Shown: positions 56,351-64,000 of the stretch, in pieces | Position numbering within the stretch: the first letter of the stretch is position 1 | Layout: the number at the start of each line of letters is the position of its first letter | Source: Pythium myriotylum | Taxonomy: Eukaryota > Oomycota > Peronosporomycetes > Pythiales > Pythiaceae | Reading direction: 5' to 3' | DNA: 64,000 nt | Assembly (NCBI GenBank): GCA_023091665.1 | Contig: JALJCQ010000026.1 | Coordinates: 1,302,001 to 1,366,000 of the forward strand | Program-made: the position numbers and the translations under genes | Notes under the pieces: generated by a model | Database searches by the model: none | What the model was told of the DNA's origin: nothing | What the model saw: only the letters and a program-made list of their open reading frames with translations

Positions 56351-56841
56351 TACGAGATGATGCTGATTTGTTATAGTCAATTAAATATCACGAAAATCTT
56401 CACTACAGGGCTGCTCTTCTGAACGATAACGGAGCCCTCGGTGGCGCGTAATGAGGGCCTGTCATGTAAATGACGAATTTTGATGTAGCGTTGTGGAATG
56501 GACGACGATAAGAACCAAACTCAGAACTTCCACCACCCCAACGAAACGTTGGACCAGAATTATCCCCATGAGACAAATCTCGTCACCCGAGGAGCTCTTT
56601 TTGCTTTTACTGCATGTTTCAAAGCGAATGATAGACTCCGCTATGGGTCAAAGTGATCGAAGTCTTCTGAAGCGTTCATCACCAATTAAACCTGGAAAGC
56701 TCAACGGGTGACATTATCACCTTCCCCTCGACCAGATCCTCGGTCCCAGGCCAGCAAAATCTATTTCCGTGCCAACGCACTCGCGTCTTATGCCCAGTCA
56801 CACTGAATCACCCTCAGACCACAACTGGAAGCTAATCCGTC
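56351..56841. other. Intergenic stretch before the channel genes
   Basis: Short frames only. No strong core-promoter match was found before the channel start at 56842. Confidence 0.4.
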
Positions 56842-59148
56842 ATGGAGGTAGACGAGAGAGCGACAACTATCGTGCATGAGGATTGCAACGGAGAGCAGAC
56901 CAACAACCAGGAGTCCGACGACCGCTCGGTTCCACCGCTTGCAATTAATTCAGGTCGAAATAGCGAGGTGCCAATCCCAGACGATACAAATGCCGAGTAC
57001 TCAGGTGGAGAAGCCTTGGAGAAGTTCGAGCGCATGATCGATCGCTTTCACTTGCGCCGCGTGCCGAGCAGATTGCCGGCTAAACGGTCAAGCCTCCATC
57101 GAAAACTCTCTGATGTTCCTCCAATCGCCGAGCAAGACTCGCAAGATCGACCAAGCGTCGATTCGTCTGATCGATCGAGCCAGATTCCTCATTTTGTGTC
57201 AAAAGTGTCATCGGGACGTGTGCAAATCCCTCCTCCCGATCGAGCCACTAACTTTCGGTTGGCAAGTACGTCGCTAGTGCTGTTGGTGAGCATCCTATAC
57301 AGACCTTTCGCTCAAGCGTATGGCTCAGATCGTACATGGCTCTGGTGCTTTGATGTGTTCGTTTGGTTCGTCTTTGCGGTCAATTACTTGGTTCTTCGCA
57401 TCCACGGCCACCAACTGAGAAAACTTCTTCCGGATAAATCACGCATTAATCGCCAGAAGGGACTGCGGCGTGCACTGATCGCCGCATTACCAATCACATT
57501 GGTCACCCAACTAATTCACAGCAACCCTACGTGGCAGTGGCTACCGATAACTATCCAGTTTCTCGCGCGCTACGTAAGTGTGAGATTCCAACTAGCAGTA
57601 TTCGTGAGTAAGTGGGCGAGAGATGCTGTCAGTGCCGAGTCTGGAATGCTTGGAGCTATCTTCTTCTCGAAGTACGGCTACCTCCTTCGCATCGCTTCCT
57701 CCATCCTCGCCATGGTCATGTTCGCCCATTTCATCGCGTGCGTCTGGTCATCCCTGCAGCCGCTGTCCGTCTTCGACGCCTTCGACAGTGCCTTCGACAT
57801 GCATTTGCACAGCATCTACGAGGCGCTGCAGTTGCTTCAGGGACAGGGCGTGACCACCAAGACTCCGCTTCAGGACGCCTTTGGCTCCATCGCCGTACTG
57901 ATCGGTTCGGTGGTGCTGGCGGTGGTCTTCGGAGATGTCGCCGTGCTCGTCGCCAACTTCAGCGCCAACCAGACCACATACCAGCGCAAGCGAGAGCGCG
58001 TGCTCGCGACCATGGACAAACTGCAGCTTCCAGCGCCACTTCGCGAGCGCATCCACCAGTACTACGAGTACCTGCACGCCGAGTACGAGTCGTTGGATGG
58101 TGAAGTTGCGACGTTCACGAAAGAGCTGAGCCATACGCTGCAGCTGGAGGTGGTGTTGTTCAAGTACATGGACGTGGTGACCCACGTGTCGCACTGGAGC
58201 GAGTGCAGCGCTGACTTCCAGAAGCAGCTCGTGTTAGCTGTGAGTGTACGGGTATACTTGCCGGACGACTTTATTATGCGCCGAGGCGAAGTGGGCGTGG
58301 ACTGTTTCGTGGTGAGTCGAGGCACATGCAAGCAGTACGCGTATGAAGACGGAAATTGGGAGCAAGCGACTCTGCCTCCACAGCTCAGTGGTGATCAGAG
58401 GCCTCGACGTCGGCGGACTAGCCGTATCCGAAGGCCTAGCAAGGGAGGATTCAGCATGGACAAAACAAAGGCAGCGGAAGGTCCACACTCTCGATTCTCC
58501 ATCTCAGGGTTCGTGATGACCGACCGAGATGCTGATCCCAACAGCCCGTACACGTCTGTGAAGGTTCTCAGTCGCGGTCAGTCAATCGGTGCGATGGCAC
58601 TGATCTGTAACTATGAACGAACGACGGATCTGCGTGCGGTATCGTATGTGGAGATGTGTGTGCTGGATCGGGTGGCGTTCCAGCGCGTGCTCTCACAGTT
58701 TCCGGATGACCGCGAGATAGTGCTGACCAAGATGGTTCAGCACCATGTGCTGACCATGGAGTTATCGGGTTCGTCTAGTTTTCTAATCGATGCGGTGCGA
58801 GCGATGAAGCCGTCAGCGACTGTGCATACGTGTGTGAAGATGCTTGTGCGCGCAATTAACCCGAAGCACAGTGACCCGACACTGACCTTTGGGCTAAATC
58901 GGTCTTTCGACGAGTACCTCGGCAGTCAAAGAAAGACGGCGACTCATTCGCAAGCTAGCCCGGCTGGCGCTTCTTCTGATCGAACGACGAGAGACTCGAC
59001 TCCACGACCCGCGAGCGTATTTTCGGATATGCTGGTCATGATCCAAGGGATTCAACGTACGCTGGAAAGTTACGAAGCCCGGATCGCCCACCTCTCTGGC
59101 GAGCATTCCAGCAATGACATAGCGAACGGTTTTTCCCAGGAAGGGTAA
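56842..59148 (+). CDS. Cyclic-nucleotide-gated-channel-like protein 1
   Basis: 768 codons. A hydrophilic cytoplasmic N-terminus carries FERMIDRFHLRRVP (residues 63-76). Hydrophobic segments follow at about 139-157, 167-187, 210-225, 235-255, 280-302 and 345-373, fitting a six-segment channel. The fourth segment is poor in the regular Arg/Lys spacing of a voltage sensor. The pore loop (IYEALQLLQGQGV, about 325-337) replaces the T-V-G-Y-G-D potassium filter. A C-linker (HQYYEYLHAEYESLDGE) leads to a cyclic-nucleotide-binding fold. Its first strands (FIMRRGEVGVDCFVVSRGTCK) and phosphate-binding segment (SIGAMALICNYERTTDLRA) are separated by a basic insert of about 70 residues. The usual Glu of the G-E motif is Ala. 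It is probably a membrane cation channel, and ligand gating is uncertain. Confidence 0.82.
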   Translation: MEVDERATTIVHEDCNGEQTNNQESDDRSVPPLAINSGRNSEVPIPDDTNAEYSGGEALEKFERMIDRFHLRRVPSRLPAKRSSLHRKLSDVPPIAEQDSQDRPSVDSSDRSSQIPHFVSKVSSGRVQIPPPDRATNFRLASTSLVLLVSILYRPFAQAYGSDRTWLWCFDVFVWFVFAVNYLVLRIHGHQLRKLLPDKSRINRQKGLRRALIAALPITLVTQLIHSNPTWQWLPITIQFLARYVSVRFQLAVFVSKWARDAVSAESGMLGAIFFSKYGYLLRIASSILAMVMFAHFIACVWSSLQPLSVFDAFDSAFDMHLHSIYEALQLLQGQGVTTKTPLQDAFGSIAVLIGSVVLAVVFGDVAVLVANFSANQTTYQRKRERVLATMDKLQLPAPLRERIHQYYEYLHAEYESLDGEVATFTKELSHTLQLEVVLFKYMDVVTHVSHWSECSADFQKQLVLAVSVRVYLPDDFIMRRGEVGVDCFVVSRGTCKQYAYEDGNWEQATLPPQLSGDQRPRRRRTSRIRRPSKGGFSMDKTKAAEGPHSRFSISGFVMTDRDADPNSPYTSVKVLSRGQSIGAMALICNYERTTDLRAVSYVEMCVLDRVAFQRVLSQFPDDREIVLTKMVQHHVLTMELSGSSSFLIDAVRAMKPSATVHTCVKMLVRAINPKHSDPTLTFGLNRSFDEYLGSQRKTATHSQASPAGASSDRTTRDSTPRPASVFSDMLVMIQGIQRTLESYEARIAHLSGEHSSNDIANGFSQEG

Positions 59149-59833
59149 TAACTAAACATTGGTTTTCAAGTCGAAACAGACAAAACAGGCAAATGGAGAG
59201 AACGAGTCAGGACAGTTCGTACTGACGACGGTGATGATTGCGATCCGTCATCTTTCTAGGGAGTGGTCAACCTCATTGCCACTCAAAACAGCATTAGAAT
59301 GCGCCCTACGGACATCGCAACGCCAAGATCTTTAGCTAGCGGTTCATATTGAGACCAACGTACCAAACATCACGTCTCAGGAGGTGCCCCGTTATTCTTT
59401 CCTCTTCTTTGGGACTCTCAGTTGCGTACTAGAGTATCGGTACTATTATAGTAGCATGAGCGATCGACTTCGCCTCAAGACTCGATGTCACTGTCAAAAT
59501 GCGATGGGCAAATCTCAAGACGACGAAGTCCGACGAACATCGCGATTTTTCACTTGGTTGCATAAAACCTGCCTACGAAAGAATTCTCAAGCTGTCAGAA
59601 GGCCCACGAGATTCCAGCGACTTGTATCTTACCCGGGTCAAGCTAAACGAATGAGTGTAATCATGTGCCTTCACGGATGTTGAAGTCTATTAATAAGGTT
59701 CTCGAGCCTCAAAGTCTTATGCTGGGCATCAAGCTCACTGAATCCACAGCGCAACATCGTTCTCATTCGCGAGTTCAGTCGCTCGGTTTGATAAAGGCCG
59801 GGGAAGACCCGGAGGAAGAGTCAAAAGAAGAGC
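59149..59833. other. Spacer between channel genes 1 and 2
   Basis: No gene is recognised; only short frames. Confidence 0.4.
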
Positions 59834-62800
59834 ATGACTCTGTCCGTTGTCAATGTCGAGGACAACGATCAGCCCAACCAAGCGCCACCGACAAATGACA
59901 CGATAACAACGGGTATGCCCAAGACACCACTGACGCGCGCAGGGATGCTGCGGCCTCTCAGAAGACCCTCCATCAAAGTACCAATCAAGCAGCAACCCCA
60001 CAAGACCACGGCAGTTGAAGGCGGAAACTCTTCGTCTCGCGAGCCACCATCATTGAGTGCGGGCCGCAAGAACGTCCCGAAACTTCATCGTCAACTCTCG
60101 CAAGTCGCGAGCCGTGTGGTAGATGGATCACCGTTACCGCCCGTCTCCCCCGAAGAGCAGATCAAAGTGCAGCGATACGAGCGCATGATGGACAGGTTCC
60201 AGCTTCGTCGCGTGCCGCTCGGGCGGTCTCGTTCATCTACAAGTGCAACCACTGCGACGTCTCACCGAGAAGGCGCACGGACGGAGAGTGGCTCGCGACC
60301 CGCGAGTCGCCGCAATTCGATTGATACACGCAGTGACGCGCCTCCTGGAACGGCGCGGCGTCTGAGCGGAAGTATCCACGCTGGCGTACCGGGGGATGAA
60401 GTCTCAGAGGCACCGAAAGTCTCACGTCGTCCAAGTTTACAGTCTTTGCTCAGTTCCACGGCAGCCAAAGCTAGCTTCCTCTCGGTTGAGGACGCAGAGG
60501 CTATGGCCCTCACTCCGTTTGCTCAAACCGGATTGGTAACACGGCTGCGGCTTTCGGTTGTCGTTGCAGCCTTCGCAGCTCAGCTCACGTACATGCCTTA
60601 TGGCATCGCCTACTATACGGAGAACCACCCCACGACCATCCACCTGGATGCCGCTGTGGATGCATCGCTGCTTCTGAACATCGTCGTGGCATGCAACACA
60701 GTCGTACCAAACTCCCGAGATCAGCTCGTGACGTCACGGCGCGCAATTTGGCGTCACTACCGCCACCACGGGCTATTCCTTGACCTACTCGCGGCGCTCC
60801 CGTTTGAACTCCTGCTTCTATTTGTGGATTCACGCTCGTGGCTGCGATGGGCGCTTCGAGTGGTCCAGCTTTTGCTTCAGTTGGCAAGTGTACACAGACA
60901 CCTGAGCGTGTTTCACGCCGCGTGGGCCAAAGAAGCGATACGCACCGACAAGAGCATCATCGCGTGGATCCTTTACTCAAGGTATAGCCACCTCGTCCGC
61001 ATCGGAGGCATCGTGCTCATGATCACGCTCATGGCGCATTACTTTGCCTGTGTGTGGTCGTGGCTTCTGCTCGAAGTCGACCCCGATTTTCTCTCAACGA
61101 ATGACCCACTCTCAATCCATTTGAGAAGTATCTACGAAGCGCTCCAACTTCTCCAAGGCCAGGGCGTGGACACGACAACAAGGGCACAGGACATCTTCGG
61201 GTCAGTTGCAGTTCTCCTTGGGTCCATTGCACTCGCCGTGGTCTTCGGCCATGTCGCCATCCTCGTCTCCAACTTTAGCGCCAACCAGACATCATATCAA
61301 CGCAAGATGGAGAGCGTCTTTGCAATTATGGGCAAGTTGCAGTTGCCTCACCCAATACGCGAGCGTGTTCATCAATACTACGAGTACCTTCATGCCGAAT
61401 ACGAGTCCCTCGATGGTGAGATCGTCAAGTTCGCCAAGGAGCTGAGTCACACTCTTCAGCTTGAGGTCGTTCTCTTCAAGTACATGGACGTCGTGATGCA
61501 CGTCCCCCACTGGCGCGAGTGTTCACCGGATTTCCAGAAGCAGCTCGTGCTCAACGTCCAGGTGCGAGTTTACTTACCCGATGACTTCATCATGCGCCGA
61601 GGTGAAGTCGGCGCTGAATGCTACATAATCAACCGTGGCACCTGCAAGCTCCACGAGTATCCCTCAGGAAACTACGAACCACCGACACTCGCCATGATCC
61701 CAGGCGAAGAAGAACCACAGACCGCGCGCTACAATCGGAGATCGAGCAAGTCGTCTCTTCCACCACAGACGACGCCGCGTAAGCCAACAGGCAAGGCTGC
61801 TGTGAGGCCGTCTCGATACTCTGTTCAAGAGGGCGCGGTGTCGGATTTTGATTGCATCGAGAATGGGCCGTACAGCCGCATCACCGTCCTCAAGCGAGGT
61901 CAGGCGATCGGAGACATGGCGCTGCTGGCGAACTATGAGCGATCATCGGATCTGCGAGCTGTTACATACGTCGAGATGTGTGTCATTGAGCGCGAGCCGT
62001 TCCAGCGAATCCTCACGCGATACCCTCGCGACCGAGAGCTCGTGATCGGCAGCATTGTGCACCACATGATGCTGCATCTCGCCGCCGACCGCATACCGTG
62101 TATGCTCATGAAGATGGTGCACGAAGTGGCGCCGAAGGCCACAGTTACGACTGGCATCCAAATGGTGACCAAGGCAATGAATCCACGAGAAAATGACCCA
62201 ACCATCGTGTTTGGCATGACTGAACAGCTTTCAGCTCGATTACGAGAGGTCGCCGCTGTAGAAGGCGACGATGACAGCGACTCCAGTTCCGAAAGCGAGC
62301 CGCCATCCCCGCAGAAAGTAGCCCTGGAAGCTGAAGAAGACCTTGTGGCAAAGGCGAAAGCTACCGCAGACATGGAACCTCGGCGACATTCAATTCCGAA
62401 AGCAGCACCGCCTCCGGTTCCAGCGATCGAGAGTGATCCGGACCTGATTCGTCTGCTGCACGATATCCAGGAGCGACTGATACGAATCGAGAACCACCAG
62501 CAGCAATGTGAGCAAATCTGTAGCTCTCCATCAAGACCCACAAGTGCTAATGCTACAGAAGGGCGTAAACGAGAACATCCCGTTGAGATTCCGGCCCTTG
62601 AAACCGACCTTCCTTGCCGCAAGTCGATAAGGCGACCTCGACGAGGGTTTATAAGACGCCACTCAATGGAAGCTGACGCAGAACCAGCCCACTCCCGACA
62701 CGATGCCTCTTCATCAGCAACTATTGACACACCAAAACTGCCGCCGTTCGAAAACGATGACCCAACGGCAGCAACTCAATCAACGTCCCCTGAAGGATCA

Positions 62801-62986
62801 TCGAAGGGGCTTCTTCGGGAGCTTGTTGGATCTCTCTGGCATCGTTCCTCCGAGGCAGTCCCGGCAGAAACCCCGTCTCTTACCCCATGGACCGATCAAC
62901 TCTTCCAGTCCAAAAGACGGGCCACGCTACATGATGCTGCTGCGCGAAAGCGGAGGAGCAGTTTGCGTCGATCGTTGAGTACCTGA
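59834..62986 (+). CDS. Cyclic-nucleotide-gated-channel-like protein 2
   Basis: 1050 codons, longer than its neighbour at both ends. The N-terminal 230 residues are Ser/Arg rich with several R-x-x-S/T sites and contain YERMMDRFQLRRVP (residues 115-128), the same motif as in protein 1. Membrane segments fall at about 237-258, 272-292, 313-331, 338-352, 385-410 and 455-482. The pore again reads SIYEALQLLQGQGV. The C-linker and binding fold match protein 1, but the phosphate-binding segment is AIGDMALLANYERSSDLRA, with Asp instead of Glu. A long disordered tail with an acidic stretch (DDDSDSSSESE), a helix (DLIRLLHDIQERLIRIENHQQQ, split by Gln) and basic repeats follow. It is a paralogue of protein 1 with no introns needed. 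Confidence 0.82.
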   Translation: MTLSVVNVEDNDQPNQAPPTNDTITTGMPKTPLTRAGMLRPLRRPSIKVPIKQQPHKTTAVEGGNSSSREPPSLSAGRKNVPKLHRQLSQVASRVVDGSPLPPVSPEEQIKVQRYERMMDRFQLRRVPLGRSRSSTSATTATSHREGARTESGSRPASRRNSIDTRSDAPPGTARRLSGSIHAGVPGDEVSEAPKVSRRPSLQSLLSSTAAKASFLSVEDAEAMALTPFAQTGLVTRLRLSVVVAAFAAQLTYMPYGIAYYTENHPTTIHLDAAVDASLLLNIVVACNTVVPNSRDQLVTSRRAIWRHYRHHGLFLDLLAALPFELLLLFVDSRSWLRWALRVVQLLLQLASVHRHLSVFHAAWAKEAIRTDKSIIAWILYSRYSHLVRIGGIVLMITLMAHYFACVWSWLLLEVDPDFLSTNDPLSIHLRSIYEALQLLQGQGVDTTTRAQDIFGSVAVLLGSIALAVVFGHVAILVSNFSANQTSYQRKMESVFAIMGKLQLPHPIRERVHQYYEYLHAEYESLDGEIVKFAKELSHTLQLEVVLFKYMDVVMHVPHWRECSPDFQKQLVLNVQVRVYLPDDFIMRRGEVGAECYIINRGTCKLHEYPSGNYEPPTLAMIPGEEEPQTARYNRRSSKSSLPPQTTPRKPTGKAAVRPSRYSVQEGAVSDFDCIENGPYSRITVLKRGQAIGDMALLANYERSSDLRAVTYVEMCVIEREPFQRILTRYPRDRELVIGSIVHHMMLHLAADRIPCMLMKMVHEVAPKATVTTGIQMVTKAMNPRENDPTIVFGMTEQLSARLREVAAVEGDDDSDSSSESEPPSPQKVALEAEEDLVAKAKATADMEPRRHSIPKAAPPPVPAIESDPDLIRLLHDIQERLIRIENHQQQCEQICSSPSRPTSANATEGRKREHPVEIPALETDLPCRKSIRRPRRGFIRRHSMEADAEPAHSRHDASSSATIDTPKLPPFENDDPTAATQSTSPEGSSKGLLRELVGSLWHRSSEAVPAETPSLTPWTDQLFQSKRRATLHDAAARKRRSSLRRSLST

Positions 62987-63147
62987 GCTTCAATGAATCA
63001 AGACAATTATCTTGTACTGAAATTAGATTTAACCAAATGTACCCATCTCGGTTGCCAAATGTAGCCATGTCATTAATGATCTGATACCTCGTTTCAATAC
63101 CATGGCTACACAGTTCATTCGTTCCGTCCAATCCCGCCATGCTTGGT
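62987..63147. other. Convergent 3' spacer
   Basis: About 160 bp separate the stop of channel 2 from that of channel 3 on the opposite strand. Confidence 0.5.
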
Positions 63148-64000
63148 CTACACTGGTCGATTCCTATCTGCACCAAAACACGTACAGTCGTAGTTGAGTT
63201 GCTCGTGGCGCTCGATTCGGTCCAAGGACTCGTGGATGTCGTGAATCATAGCTAAAAGTGTGCTCACGACGCGCGGATCAACATCAGACGAGGAGGTTGT
63301 TGGCTTGGTCGATCCATCACCAGTTTGACGTGACTTCCGTCTTCTTGGAAATTCGATACCGGCATCAAATTCTCTCGCTTCCTTTCGCAGAGCACCTTGG
63401 AATGAGTCATTAAGGCCAAAGACTAATGTCGGATCACTGCGTGTTGGGTTGATCGCGCGTACAAGCATATCCACACACGTATGCACAGTCGCCGACGGCT
63501 TCACCGCTCTCACTGCGTCGATTAGATAACTAGGAGTGCCGGATAATTGCATTGTCAGCACATGGTGCTGAACCATCTTGGTCAGCACTATCTCGCGGTC
63601 ATCCGGAAACTGTGAGAGCACGCGCTGGAACGCCACCCGATCCAGCACACACATCTCCACATACGATACCGCACGCAGATCCGTCGTTCGTTCATAGTTA
63701 CAGATCAGTGCCATCGCACCGATTGACTGACCGCGACTGAGAACCTCCACAGACGTGTACGGGCTGTTGGGATCAGCATCTCGGTCGGTCATCACGAACC
63801 CTGAGATGGAGAATCGAGAGTGTGGACCTTCCGCTGCCTTTGTTTTGTCCATGCTGAATCCTCCCTTGCTAGGCCTTCGGATACGGCTAGTCCGCCGACG
63901 TCGAGGCCTCTGATCACCACTGAGCTGTGGAGGCAGAGTCGCTTGCTCCCAATTTCCGTCTTCATACGCGTACTGCTTGCATGTGCCTCGACTCACCACG
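63148..64000 (-). CDS. Cyclic-nucleotide-gated-channel-like protein 3, 3' part only
   Basis: Runs off the right edge. The visible 283 codons start inside the cyclic-nucleotide-binding fold (VSRGTCKQY) and end at a stop at 63148-63150. Up to 63554 the DNA is almost identical to channel 1. Beyond that it diverges, with its own tail (KEAREFDAGIEFPRRRKSR, then LAMIHDIHESLDRIERHEQ). The phosphate-binding segment is the same as in channel 1. It lies head-on to channel 2. The membrane part is outside the window. Confidence 0.8.
   Translation of the reverse strand, partial: VVSRGTCKQYAYEDGNWEQATLPPQLSGDQRPRRRRTSRIRRPSKGGFSMDKTKAAEGPHSRFSISGFVMTDRDADPNSPYTSVEVLSRGQSIGAMALICNYERTTDLRAVSYVEMCVLDRVAFQRVLSQFPDDREIVLTKMVQHHVLTMQLSGTPSYLIDAVRAVKPSATVHTCVDMLVRAINPTRSDPTLVFGLNDSFQGALRKEAREFDAGIEFPRRRKSRQTGDGSTKPTTSSSDVDPRVVSTLLAMIHDIHESLDRIERHEQLNYDCTCFGADRNRPV

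Overview
The window looks like oomycete (Phytophthora/Pythium-type) nuclear DNA. Three things point there. Short intronless genes start 10-70 nt downstream of matches to the oomycete core promoter GCTCATTYYNCAWTTT. Two different Crypton tyrosine-recombinase elements and chromodomain-type Ty3/gypsy retrotransposons are present. Several large six-transmembrane, cyclic-nucleotide-gated-type channel genes sit together. The species cannot be fixed from the sequence alone.

Region 1 (about 1-28 kb) is mobile-element territory. It holds a decayed CryptonO recombinase (4.56-6.25 kb), a TA-flanked Tc1/mariner-like MITE (6691-7268), a repeat-bearing reading frame broken by one in-frame TGA (8883-10571), and a second inverted-repeat pair (10.77-11.50 kb). 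A nested retrotransposon follows. Gypsy element 1 (13185-25111, + strand, 428-bp LTRs, TGCTC target duplication) sits inside a host reading frame. Gypsy element 2 (17311-24518, - strand, 302/303-bp LTRs, TGTTG target duplication) sits inside the 3' part of element 1. Both have 98-99% identical LTRs but broken pol genes. A nearly intact Crypton recombinase with a GCR1_C-like tail (25665-27789, one frameshift) follows.

Region 2 (28.5-56.4 kb) is the most interesting part. Eleven small paralogous genes, about 150-230 residues each, share an invariant C-x6-C-x15-C-x2-H module followed by N-Q-[KR]-R-W, and most have a short acidic/hydrophobic helix near the C-terminus. They fall into neighbouring subfamilies: one outlier, then b/c/e, d/f, g/h/i and j/k. 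Nine or ten have a recognisable oomycete initiator-type core promoter immediately upstream. I read them as a tandemly expanded family of putative zinc-binding, nucleic-acid-associated (possibly transcription-factor-like) proteins of unknown function. The DNA between them is mostly featureless.

Region 3 (56.8-64 kb) carries three cyclic-nucleotide-gated-channel-like genes: two complete ones on the + strand and one running off the right edge on the - strand. Their pore lacks the potassium signature and reads L-Q-G-Q-G. The cyclic-nucleotide-binding domain is split by a basic insertion. The first and third copies are identical over 447 bp except for one base, then diverge abruptly, which suggests recent gene conversion.
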